A stretch of DNA of 64,000 bases from Chrysoporthe austroafricana (Eukaryota; Ascomycota; Sordariomycetes; Diaporthales; Cryphonectriaceae): positions 1,488,001 to 1,552,000 of the forward strand of contig JYIP02000003.1 in NCBI GenBank assembly GCA_001051155.2, in the 5' to 3' direction. The notes below the pieces were generated by a model. That model ran no database searches, was not told where the DNA came from, and was given only the letters and a program-made list of their open reading frames with translations. Positions 23,843 to 35,972 of this stretch are shown here, piece after piece (the first letter of the stretch is position 1; each line of letters begins with the position of its first letter). The translations under genes and the position numbers were made by a program.

Positions 23843-25870
23843 TGATCTGCCCTTGTTCTTGCTTTTTTTCTTCTTGCGCCTGTGGGCGTCGTCCGGTCCT
23901 GCGCAGATAGACAGGCCCCGTCTTGAATGTGTGAGTCGTTGATCAATTAACAGAAGCAGTGAGCCGTCAACCTCGTCGAGCTAGAATGGCCAGAGTCGAC
24001 GGGGGGGGGGAGGGGCCAAAAAAGGTCGGGTCGCAACGGCAGGAAGTGTGTGTGGTTTGGCAGACGTGACCTCAAGAGGCTGGCTGGGCTTCGATAGACG
24101 AAAGGTTCACCGGTAAGCCAAGGTCAAGTGCAGGTCAAGTGCCAGTGGCAGACTGCGCGACAGTGCAGAGGTTCGTTTCGATCCCAAGCCCCAGGTGCCA
24201 AGGGCAGGCAGGCGTACATGGGCAGGTGGTGGAGGCGGTACCTGGCACCTGCTCATGCTACAGTGGGCGTGCGCGGTACTGTGAAGTCAGTGGTTCTGGT
24301 TCCAGCTAGCCCAGATTAGATAAGATACCCTGGAAGCTGCAGGTGGGATCCCATCGATGGGTCGATTGCCTGCGGGAGATGGGCTGATGCGTGTCGGCTC
24401 AGCACATTCTTGCTCAGCTGAGTTAACGCGAGCTGGCACGTCCCAACAGGCCCTAGCAGCAGGTACCTCCAGCGCCGCGGCGTGCCACACCGAAAGCGCC
24501 GGTCTACCCTGATCGTTACTGGTGCTGCAATCTCTTCCGCACTAAAACCCTTCCCTTACCTGTCCACGCTACCGTGCCACATGCCTGCTCACGAGGGAGG
24601 GAAAGATGCAAGCACTTAGCCCCCCCGCGGTTCATGCTGCCCGCGCTCCCTGTAACAAACGCATTGTGTGCCTTTCCCTTGCCTCTTCTATTTATCTTCT
24701 ATTTCCCCCCTTTTTCTTTTAAACAAGAATTAAAATAAAATAACAAAAAAAAAATAAAGGTTCCTCCAACCCTTACACGCACGCATCACCATACTACACA
24801 TATGATACGTCATTTCCGCTTGCGTCTTGAGATCTTCAGGGCTCCTGCGCACAGTACCCAGTACGTCCGTACAGCGAAGGCAAACGAGCCGCAAGGGCAG
24901 CAGACGCTGAGAAGCAGGATGAAAGATCTGCCGAAAATGCTCCGATCTGTCTAATCTATATTGGGGAATACGCCTAACTGGATACATACTTGGTCACGTC
25001 ATGGAATTCACCGTCCTCTAACATCCAGCTCATGGACAAGGCTGGCTACCTAAGAATGCCTGGTGCAAGACGGGACCTCTGCAATATCTAGTTGTTGGAT
25101 CCTCCAGATCACATGGGCATATCCTGCACACCAAGCCAGGCACTCCAGGCTTTGCGTGCAATCTCTCGCCAAGCAGGCCCACATACATATCTACTTGTTC
25201 TTCTAAATATTTCAAGGACTCCTCTTCAATCATCATTGTCTCCGCCATCGCTGGACCGTTATCGCAACTAGCTTGTCGCAAGTCTGCTGGGGAGCAGGTG
25301 GGTCCCAAGCCTGCAGCCTTGTCTAGAACGGCTGGGGCTACATGTGATGAGCGCCAGAGCTTCTTGGGAGTGCCAGAGTCCAGGAGCCTGGCCCCGGATC
25401 TCATAATTTGTGATCAAAATGGTATGTTCTCTCTGGACCGAACTTCTGCGATGCCTACAGACCCGGTAAGAAGCCTATTACTTGCCCGGGGAAAGGTGTG
25501 GCTCGGAAGCAATTCAAAGTGCCTTACCATGCCTCGAGTGAACTCTAGCCCCCTACTTGCGAATTGCATTCAATACATAATAGCTACCAGCGTATAAAAA
25601 CGTAATTATCGCGTCATTGAGACTTCAAGGGTTCCCAGTAGCCAGAATGTGTCTTGCGACGGAATCACCACAATCGAAGGATCGGATATAATTGGTGCAG
25701 ACGCTATAAAGTCATCAGATTTGAAATCACCTGCACCTGACTAGACTGCTCCCTAATTCAGTCCCAGACCTATATACCAATCACAGCAGACACACTACAC
25801 TACGCTTTGCATAGACCAGTCCTTGCATATTATACCATTCCAGAGAGTTCATGGGCTCGGATACATTCCC
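23843..25870. other. Long leader/promoter region of the demethylase gene
   Basis: Two kilobases without a supported gene. A G-run lies at about 24001-24009, and pyrimidine- and A-rich tracts lie at 24660-24760. A minus-strand open frame at 25030-25404 has no recognisable family. Regulatory genes often have long 5' regions, so most of this is probably promoter and leader of the gene ending at 23760. Confidence 0.5.
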
Positions 25871-28412
25871 TCAAATTCCAGAGTCGTCCTGATCAACGGG
25901 ATGGAGTCCGTTGTACTGTCTCCAGTTCCGACACACCCGCTTCGTCTCCGCAAGAGCCTCAGGGCCACCGAGGCTCCGGACGATCTCGCCCTGGCGTTCC
26001 AGGATCTGCAGGCCGAGACCTATATCGGGGGCGGGCAAGGAGCTGTCAGCATTCTGTCTCCCTCGCGAACGCTACGAGAACCACCGATGACGAAAACAGG
26101 GGTGGAGACTCACCAGCCGAGGCGTGCCACGCGATGTGACAATGCATCAACCAGGCCCCAGGGTTGTCCGGCTTGAAGGCTATGGCGATGTAGCCACCGG
26201 CGGGCAGCAGGACGACATCCCGCCTCGGGGGGTTCACGAAGTTGAACGTCCCGTAGCTCTTGACGGGGTCGAAGGTGGTGTTGCTCTGGGCGAGCACCAC
26301 GACGTCCATTCCGTGCCAATGCAGGGGGTGGGTGACTTGAGGAGGGAGCGGTCAGCATCGAGGAAGTACTGCAGAAAAGCGAGATGCAGGAATTAGAAAT
26401 CCATGAATGCTTACCCGAGAGAGCTCTGGTACCCTCCGGCAAAGGCAGAGTTGTGTTTGCCGAGGCCTCAATAATCATGAAAACATAGCCAGCGTCGAAG
26501 TTTTCTAAATAGATGCGCAATGTCAGCACCGGAATATCGAAGCAACCGCGTGTGCTTGAAGAATGACCCACCATCAACAATATGGAAGTTCGAGTCCCTA
26601 TCGTAGGTCTTGTTGTCGATATTCAATATCGTCGGGTTCCCAAAATCTAACCACAGGAAGTCCGGGGTCAGCTCCCAGTGGGCGTAGCCTCCCGTCGCCG
26701 CGGAGCTGTTGACCGTCTGGTGGACCGCAGCGAACCTGTTGTCGGTGATCTCGTTGGCGGGGTGGTGGTCGATAACCCAGGGCACCACGGGCTTCAGGCT
26801 GTTGTACGGCTCGTCCGCACAGGTGGTGCTGTAGTTCCACGGCTTGCTGGTGGGCTCGGCCGTGCTCTCCGCATCGTAGCGGATGATGCCTGTCGTCACG
26901 TTGAAGGGCTCGCACGTCGCGCTGAAGGTTCCGTTGCAGGGGAGGGATGGCGTGAAGGCATTGCAGCCTGACGCCGGGTGAGTGCGCATCCAGTAGTCGC
27001 CAGGTTCTTGGTCGGCCTCGACAATGATCATGTAGCGCTGGCCTATGTATTTGACCGTGTCAGCGATCTCACCGCGGAAGATGGCAAGGGCGGTGGTGCC
27101 GTACCGATTCCGATACTCAAGCTCGTTGTAGTATACGGCTCGATCGGGACCAGATCAGATTCTATGACCGTGATTTTGTGACCGTCGATCGAGAAGATAT
27201 AGTGTGTTCCGGCCGATCCGTTAACCAATCGTATGACATGCTTCTTCCCCTTGGTGAATGTGGTGTTGAAGTATGAGCCAGTGCCAGTCGCGGGGTCGTG
27301 GCCCGTACCATTTATCACGATGCTGTCAGCATAGGCAATACTACCAGGCGTGATCTCCGCCTGGTAACGCACAAAAGAAGAGTCATGAACATAGTCCTGG
27401 ATCAGGATGGGGCCCAGATCTATATCCCAGTTACTGCTTGACGGGCCATGAATAACAAGTGGACCAGCCAGACCGTCAGGATACTGTTTGCATGTAAGCA
27501 CACGTATTAATATGTCCCGTGCTGCCGTCCTAGTGATGAAGAAGCATTTACCTGAAGCGAATAGTGTGAGTGATACCACGTGTGGCCGTACTGCAGGGCC
27601 CTGAACTTGTACGTGAAGGAGTCCCCGTCAGCAATAGGGCATTGCGTGACGCCGTTGACACCGTCCATCTGCATAGTGTTTAGCTGGCGGATTCCGTGCC
27701 AGTGTATCGTCGTCCCATTTGCATCGTAATTGTTCTTCACGTGGATCACAAGCTCATCACCCCAACATGCCTCGATAAGCGGTCCGGGGAACTGTTTGTT
27801 GAAGACCTTTCCGCTTGTCTTGCGGAAGCCATCGGCAGTGAGCTGTGGTATAATACGGTTAGATGTCTCGGTCAACATCCAGCAATCATTTATCGGTTAG
27901 TCTCACCAGGAAGTTCCCATCGACCTCAAGCCAGTACTTTCGAGCTGTTAACCAGTCTCCCAATACCCCGTGGACAGAGAAGGTGATGCGGACACATCCT
28001 CACCTCTCGAGTAATACCAGGAGGCGTAGCCTCAACATTTTCATCTATATTACCGGGCATCAGCAACTTCTCGTCAGGCAAGATATCTAAGTTATATGCA
28101 CTAACAATCCGTATGGATATCGATCTGAGAATACGCCCCAAACTCATCCGCAGACTCTGTATCCTGCAGCCAGCAGTCCCTTGATGATGGCGTGTTGCAA
28201 GATTTCCACCTCGCAGGATAAACGCACTGGAATCCCGGCGAGGAATTCTCCGGCTCGAAGGTGATTGGGTCGGCAGACGCTGATACAGGGCTCTGTACGG
28301 CATCACTCGAACTGCTAAAGAGGGGCTTCTGAGTATATTCGTCGTGAGGGTTGAAAGGGTTCAGCGCAGCGAACTGCAAAAGCGTGTCGAGACATGTCTT
28401 GAGAAAGCCCAT
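25871..28412 (-). CDS. Multicopper oxidase (ascomycete laccase-like)
   Basis: Nine exons (28106-28412, 28004-28044, 27907-27936, 27552-27842, 27105-27483, 26572-27042, 26415-26504, 26114-26335, 25871-26019) give about 659 residues with consistent phases. All copper motifs are present: HWHG with the laccase L1 pattern ending [23 protein letters not shown], and HCHIAWH followed by Leu in the axial type-1 position. The three cupredoxin domains are complete. The family oxidises phenols or similar substrates with four-electron reduction of O2 to water, usually secreted or in the cell wall; pigment, detoxification and lignin-related roles are all possible. The N-terminus is only weakly signal-like, so location is uncertain. 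Exons 2 and 3 are very short (41 and 30 nt). Confidence 0.93.
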
Positions 28413-30054
28413 CTTGAAAGCGGTACAAGACAGACTCCACAATGCTTTGGAAATTGTAGCTCGGGATGTTCGGGGGGATGAGAGCAAAGAAGAAAGGAAA
28501 GGGAAGAAGTAGATGGCGGCTTGATCCCGTAATCATCGATCCACCTATAATACCCTTACCCTCTCCATTATCCCTCGATGTCCTCTCAGTGGTTCCCGTC
28601 CGAGGCACTGCGAGCAGACCCCATCTGTGGCTTGGTATCCGCCATCGCCTGTTGTTGGGTGTAAGATTGTCCGATCTCACCTCAGAGCCTATACTCACCT
28701 TAGTTGGCTAGAGTGAGCTAGGACTTCATCTCAAGTGACACATTGGTTAATAGCCTTCTCCCCCGCCCGAAGGATGAAGCTCAGCTGGATAACTCAGCAC
28801 AAGTGCACAAATAAGAGTAGGCACGAATACGGGGGAAATTTGAGTTGATGAAATACTTAGCTTCCACGGAGGCTGAGACTAGTGACGATGTCTCGGATGT
28901 TGAAAACGAGAGTAAGACACTGAAGCCTCAATCCGAGCCCTACCTCATGACCTCGGATGCTACAGGCTACCATAAGATAGTCCGGGATCCTCGGGATGAG
29001 CGGACGTTTGACCGCCACAGATCTGACCAACGAGCCCGCCTTCGTCGAGATATGAGAACAATCCTCTCTCTCATCGAGCGCTAGTATCGCCGCTCCATCG
29101 GTTAGCCACTGCGGCTGAGATCCGACGCCCCGGTGTTTACCTCGATGTGACGCCTACCCTGGGAGGCATGGCCAACTTGTTTGCGTGCCTGGTTCGGTCG
29201 CATGCATGTGTCACATCGTCTTCATCCCTGTATATCAGCCCTAAGGCTGACCAACCACTCAACCACCTCTAATGCACGTGAGGCTAAGACGTGGCTTGCA
29301 TGACACTTGCATAGAGTTCATTGACCCTTGGCGATCAATGGTAGGTTGCCTGGTTGCTTACCAGAGAACTGTAGGTGGATGGATGCGAGGTGCTCAGCCT
29401 GGGTCGACTACAAGTGTGTGAATGGGGTCGCCCGGGCCGAGACCCCAGCCTAATGACACCGGGTGGACAAGAACTTATAGCCATATCTTAGACTTCATTG
29501 TTGATCAGATAGGCCGTAAGATGACGAACAACATCCAATCATATTCGTGATACACGATGATCAGCCCATAATTTGACCGAGAAGGTAGTGCTGACAGACT
29601 CACTCAGTTGTACAGTAAGCATAAGAGCCAAAAATTACTCCAATGGCAAACTAATTACACTAAGATTAAGCTTAATGTACATTCGCTTTTAGATGCGGCA
29701 CAAGGCTAACGGGAAACTAGTAAAAGCTATTCAGGCTCAGTTGGCCAAAAATTCTCAACGAAGCGCTTTTCTATTTATATGGTCGCCAGTGAAAGGCTTT
29801 GTCATTAGTATTATCGTGCCTAATCTTCAACATTCATAGGAGTCGTCAATCTCCTGTGGCGCCAGGTTTAGTATGTCCCCGACGAGTATTAATTGGATAA
29901 CATGTCACACTCATCCAGAACTCCACTGATTACCCCAGCCCTAACAGGTGAACATGATTCTGTGCTGAGTAAAACCTTCATGACAACTTCCGATTTTCCT
30001 ATTAGCGCATGAAATGTCGCATTGGTCCCTTAACTCTGTGTGAGAAGACAAGCT
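28413..30054. other. Intergenic region with one orphan open frame
   Basis: The multicopper oxidase promoter should lie in the first few hundred bases. A 78-codon open frame from an ATG at 28848 to 29084 (plus) is charged and Ser/Thr-rich and is not recognised. The rest shows nothing I can support. Confidence 0.45.
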
Positions 30055-33000
30055 TCATGAGCAGGTTAATGTAGAGACGCCCGGCGTTGAAGCAGGCCGC
30101 GTTCTGGTAATTCCTCGCCCATTCCATGTTCCTGATCGAGCCACAGACGTACCATGGTTGGTTCTCTTAGTGGGGATGCTCAAACTCCTGCACCTGATCA
30201 CAGATGCGCAGCTCCTCACGGAACTTGGTGTAAGCGCTGCAGGCGGCAGATGCAGGGCGCTGTCCGGTGTGATGGCTCGTGATGAGCTATCAGGGCAAGA
30301 AGAGAAATGAGTTAAAGGAGTTGCATATCTCTCTCCAGACGAGCCGCTAGAGTCTTTGGTAAGGATCAGCCGTAGATGATCAATCTGAGCTGCTGGGGTT
30401 CTAGGCGAGTGTTTCATCACACAGCGTGCCTGCCATTCAATGAAGCTAGCCACATCGCTCGCCTTCGTTGTACCAATTTCGGAGCTCCCATCATGTTGAA
30501 AGACGCCAGTCATCTTATTAGCCAGGTTAGACTTGTTGAGAACGTCAGGCTCGGGCGACGCTGACTGCATTGTCGAATCAGCGAGCCCTCTTATCTCGTT
30601 GATCTCTCTCTCAAGAGCGCGGAGCTCTTTGTATCCAGCTGTGGTAGGAAGGAGTTCAAGTTCGGGATATTCCAGGTCACCAGATGTCTGGATGCTGCTC
30701 CGCCTCTCACCTCTCATGGATGTATCTCTAGAAGGGGTGATTGATCGTCCCGGTACAAATCTACCAAGCCGAGATCTGAATGGCTGGGTGAATTTGTCTG
30801 AGAAAGAACGAACAATACTTTTCTGCTTCGGTACGGTGCCCTGTTTGTCCGTGGTCCAAGTGATATGTCCAGAAGCTGATATCTTTGCAATGGCGAAGTC
30901 CTTCGGCCTGACATCATCTGCCTCAGTAGCAATGGCATTACGCTCTTCACGATTGTGAGAGGGATATCTAGCCCAGGAGGCTGGCGGTATCTTTGATGCA
31001 GCAGGCAGAGGACGGCTACTGGTATTGGCTTCTCGCTCCTGCTTTCCAGCCTGCCGAGACCAATTTTTGAGAACCGTGTTTGATTTCACCAGCGACTGCT
31101 GAAATACTTCGCCGTTTTCCTTTATTGGCAGTTCATTGCAGTTTTGAGAATGGACATGCGGGTCAGATCCACTGCACCTCTCTTCAGCCGATGGTCGAGG
31201 ACCGTGTGGTAGCTGACTGAAGTCACCTGGTTGCCGTAGCTCGGTATGATTGACAGCTAAGTGTGATGATGTGCTGCGACTATGGGATCTGGGTACAGAT
31301 TCAGCTCTGAGCGCCCGTTTCCACAGCTCGGCTGTCTCATCGCCGTCTTTGGACGAAGAAAACCCACGAGGTCGAGAAATGCCAGCAGTCTTGGCCAGAA
31401 GCTCTGGGCATAGGCCGCCGGCTCTCGTCTCGAGGCCATAATAATTCGATGGGACCTTCAGATTATTGTTGTGTGAATGATTCGAGCTGTCCTTCTGCTG
31501 GGTGTCAGAGTCACTGGATTTAGCAGGTTGAGAGACGACGCCCTCGGACCTGTTGCCATCAAAGTGGTGGAAGGTCGCTACCCTATCATGAGGCAATGTT
31601 AGGTGGAGCTGTAACAGTAGAGAACTTCGCGCCGCAAGTCGGGTCTCATTAAAATCCTCGCGAAACCGGCTCTCTACAGGAAGCAACGATGCTTTCCGAA
31701 GGTATGAATCGCGGAACCGCTCTTCCACAGTGCGAAGCTCAGCCTCTCGCCGGCAGAAACTGGATGTTTCAGAGCCAGTATCCATCTCCGCTTTTCGAGA
31801 ATTCGAGGTCTCAAGACTTGGAATTAGAGCATGAATGCACGGATCCGGAGACGGACAGGGCTTGACACTATCTTGGTCCTTTTTGGAAGAATACGTCCCT
31901 GGAATATCAGAGGTGCGAATCAGATGCCATCCACCACTAATACCAGACGAGAAGAGCACCTACATCCGAAAGAAGGAAGCCTCAAACCCCCAACCCCTCT
32001 CCTGACGATATTGTGGACGTTAGGGCTAGCATCTAGTCTTGCTGGTTTCGAACTACCACAAGGCTTTGCTGGGTGAGAGCAGGCGATAGGCTGAACCGAG
32101 GTCTTGGCGATACAATCTTGTACAATGTCACATTGCGGCTCAATACCGCCGTGCAGATCTGCCCGTGTGATTTTGACGCCACTGCCAAGGCTGAGCTCTT
32201 GATAGGCGTCTGTTGATGTTGATTTGGCCTGAGTCAAACTACTAGGACAGTGTGCAGACTCCGGCATCTGCGGTTGCTGAATCTCACGGACGCGGTGAAG
32301 ACAGGCTAGGAGATCCCGTACCTCAGGGTCGGGGTGACATGGCTCAGCTAGATCGGCTCGTATCTCATCTGCAAGACCTGCTTCAGATTCATGCTCGCTC
32401 GGCGGTTGTGATACTCCCAGAAAGCGAAATTGTTGGCTCTGAGTACGCAACCATAATCCGACCGGCGACTCGCCCCGGATCAATGACTGAGAGGGTGGAA
32501 TGCGCGCGCTATGACTGGAAGCGAGGGATACTTGGCTCGAATTAAACCCGCTCGTAAGAGTCGGGTCGCGTACGGGGAGAGGCGATGACTTGCTCCTCAG
32601 GCGCCTAATGGACGCATGGTCCTCAGCGTCGGAGATGGAACGACTGTCAGCGGGGCTACTAGCTACTGGCCGGGACAGCGACATGCTCTTTTCTGGCGTG
32701 AGCAAGGCGGCCAACTTGGCTGTGCTGAGGGACAGTCTCCAAGAAGCAAAGGATGAGGTGTCGCGGAAATTGGTGGCTTGAGCCGGGTAAGGCTTTGGGA
32801 AAGCTGGGGTCTCTGGCGAGGAGCAGCGGTGACTGAGGTGCTTGTGGCAGTCGGCCTGTGTCGTTATGGACTCGGTATCGGCCCAGTCTTGCAAGCTGAC
32901 GGAGCGACTGTTTGGACGGCGGTTTTCCTTTTCAGATGACTGGACCGAGGATCGTTTGGACATGATCCTTGGCGAGCGAGGCTCATCGTCTCCCGCAGAC

Positions 33001-33608
33001 CTAGAAGGAAGGCGGGCCGCCCTCGCCCTCACGAGCCCTCTCTCGATGTTCTCTTCCACCATGAACTCGATGGTGTCCCTAGGCCCGTTGCTGCCCAGGC
33101 TCGCAGATATCGGAGCGAGACCTGGAGGCGTAGAGACGCCACTGACAACCTCGTCGGTCTCGCTCTGGAGCTCCTCCTGGATCCTCTTGCGCATGAGCCG
33201 TTTTACCTTGGCGCGGTGTGCAATCTGTTCTTCAGTCTCACCCCGGCGGCACAGTGAGTCCTGGGACAGGTGGCGGCGGATGCGGGCCTTGACCGCCTCA
33301 AGTGTGCTGCTGCTCCTGTTTCTGCTGCTCCGAGCAAGGCCGTCCTCGCCATTGTCGTCTTCCGAGTCCTCGATGACCAGCTCGCCCGGCTGGACTAGGG
33401 CGTCTGCAGCAGCTCCTGGGAGGGGATCCGTCAGGGACGACCGGGCAGCTGTAGACTGGGGGGAGAGAGCCAGGCCATGGGGGCCAGGAGGGGCCAGGCG
33501 GGCTGGAGGAGGAGGAGTGGGTAAGCCGTCTGTGTCTCGGCGAGGTGCCTCCTCGCTGCCGGGTCTCTTCTTTGGACGGGGCTGACTGCAGCAGCACAGG
33601 GCAGCCAT
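30055..33608 (-). CDS. Large conserved fungal hypothetical protein, Ser/Arg-rich
   Basis: Two long exons (about 32007-33608 and 30055-31959) give about 1168 residues. The start MAALCCCSQPRPKK has three adjacent Cys that could be lipidated. An acidic stretch (IEDSEDDNGEDG) precedes a basic helix-like region (VKARIRRHLSQDSL, AKVKRLMRKRIQEEL). The second exon opens with SGGWHLIRTSDIPGTYSS and contains GSETSSFCRREAELRTVEERF. I recall this arrangement in other filamentous ascomycetes as an uncharacterised protein. Most of the chain looks disordered and phosphorylatable. The exon junction is uncertain: a 47-nt intron (31960-32006, donor GTCAGG, end TAG) keeps the frame, but a 59-nt alternative donor also does. 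It is divergent from the Zn2Cys6 gene at 35973. Confidence 0.72.
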
Positions 33609-35972
33609 CGTTAAGAGAAGACGAGGAATCAGCAGAATGGCAAAGGCAGACTAGCTGTAGAAGCGAAAGCGTGGCCCTGTCCTCCCTCGGCCTGATGGGT
33701 TGAAGGCATCAACACAGATGCGACCAAATGGCAATGCTGAAAAGGGGGAGTAGGATGCAAAGTGAACCAGCTCTACCAGCCCAGCCCAGCCCAACCGCGA
33801 TGCGCAGTCTGGTATTGGGATTGTAGTATGAGCTTCTTGAAGGAAGGTGCCGAGTAAACAAACAACCTGCATACTCAAGGCAGGAGCGCCCCCCCCAAAC
33901 ACACGCACAAAAAGAAGAAAAAAAGATTGACTTGCACTGAAGCCATCTCCTCTCACCGTACTAGGAACGACCAAGTCACAAGTAGGCAGAAATACATGCA
34001 TCGTGCCGAAGTTCACCTCGCCACGGCTTCTTTCGAAGTAGAATAGGCCGAGGGAGTTTCGTCCAGCATTGATGTAGCATGCCACACCCACATCTTCGTC
34101 TACACATCGAATAATATCACGCTCGAGTACCTTCTTCCCCAGCAATCTCATCTCGTTCATTTTGCGCAAGAGGCCTTGATGCAGTTTGAGCGGAGGCAGC
34201 TCGGTCCAGATGCTTCCTCACACATGCTGACACCGCAGCGCAACCTCCGCTGAACCACCGAGGTCTGCTAGAGACCCGTGAGCATCTTCTGGGGGCGCAC
34301 CTCAACAACCTCGGGCCCCCATCCGCTCATCAAGCATGTCTGCTTCCTCTTTCCTAGCCTTGCGCATTCGCAGATCCATGTGGCACTGAGCCCTCTCCTA
34401 GGCGACCGCCTAAGCATGAAGTGGTCACGTCGATCCACAGAACCTCCTGATTGGTCTCGCCTCGGCTACCCAGCGACCTCACAAGGAGCCCAGACAAGGC
34501 GGCGTGGGCATGCCTCAGCCATGGAGGGCTCCCACGGCCCTATGATCATTTTGCGCTCCGGTGCTGACGACATATAGGCACCGCCCCCATCATAACGGGG
34601 CACTGCGTATAGCGACCGTGAGCCGTCTCGTCCCGTCTTAGGTCACCTATATCACGAGCTTGCCGTCCCATTCTGGCTCGAGACGACGTGCATCAGATGG
34701 CTCAGGGTGCACAGCCAGCCACTGTCATCCAATCCTGAATAAGAGGCTGACGTCAAATGCGGTGACGCCCTCGCAGGTGCAGCTAACGCTGATAAGAGCG
34801 CCCTTCTCCACTGCCTCAGCTGTGCTGCCGTATTGCCATGCTATCACGAGCTGGGGGCATTCGGCGACAAATGGGTGCTACTATGATACCATAGTAAGTG
34901 TTCCTGTAACGGGTGCAAGGCGCACGCGTCATGCCCATAGCGGCCGATGTCGATTCAGGAATGCAAGGCCGTCTGCCGAGCCCCAAGTTCAGTCCCGGCT
35001 GGGTCTTTTTCAATTTTTGTCGCTGAGAGTGACAGCGCTTGGGGGCGGGCACAACCAATCGGGAGTCAGCGGCCGCATTGACTATGCTCGGCGACCGAGT
35101 AAAGGGCCGAGGCAAATTGCAGGCAAGCAGGAAGGGGAAAATGGCTCAGAGTACGGAGTACCTCTCCCTACCATCGGTGCCATAAAACATCCTGTTCTCG
35201 AGGGCTAAAGGCTATTCTTAGAAAGGGTGAAGCTGGACTGTCGTAATCGTGCTCGTCATGGCAGATGATCTTCGGTCGCAGTCCTAGGGACTTAAAAGTT
35301 CGAGGGGCGATTGGGAAAAAGGCTGGAGAACGTCTCAGCGCCTCTACTGGGTGCGCACGCAGAACTGCGGGCACAGCATCCTCTCGGGTAGGGAGGTACG
35401 TAAGTCGATACAAACAGCATGCAGCTCGCAGGACCGAGTCGCTCCGAGAAGTGCGCATGGGGCCGTTTACTGGCGCTCTCGCTGGTTCTACGACGATTCA
35501 GACAGGGATTGGCGGCACTTGACTGGACAAGGAGGCGAGGACGCCCGCCGTCGATTCGACTCGCCGCTGGCCACCGACACCTCTGCTCAAGCTAATTTCC
35601 TCGATCCCCTCCCTGATTCTTGTGACCACAACTCGACTCGAGTCTGTGTTTGTCGACTAGGGCCAAAAACAGCTGATTATTTTGGTCCCAATCTTATCAG
35701 CCCATCCCGCAGCCATCTGTTCCCTCGAGTGAACCAGGCCTAAGCCAGTGTGGCGGATCCGCATCTGGCCTGACACACTGTTTCGCGCCGGCTTTCCGTG
35801 CGGAGCACCACCGTGCGATTCTCGGCGATTGGAGGCTGGCCTGCTCCTCTACGCCTCCTCGTACTTACGATCTCGGTTCCGGCGTCACGCCCTCTCGGTT
35901 GGCCGACTCGACCGACCATCTCAAGCTTGATACAACCGACCGCCGACCGCATAATACTGACAGACCTCAGCC
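33609..35972. other. Divergent promoter region
   Basis: The 2.4 kb between two divergently transcribed genes should hold both promoters and leaders. Open frames here, such as 33651-34169 (minus) and 34660-35208 (plus), have no recognisable motif and are probably untranslated. No gene is supported. Confidence 0.5.

Noticed and set aside
25030..25404. 124-codon minus-strand open frame
   Set aside because: No recognisable family, no clear splice partners and no signal sequence; treated as chance.
33651..34169. 172-codon minus-strand open frame upstream of the large hypothetical gene
   Set aside because: No family motif, and it lies where the leader of the gene at 33608 should be.
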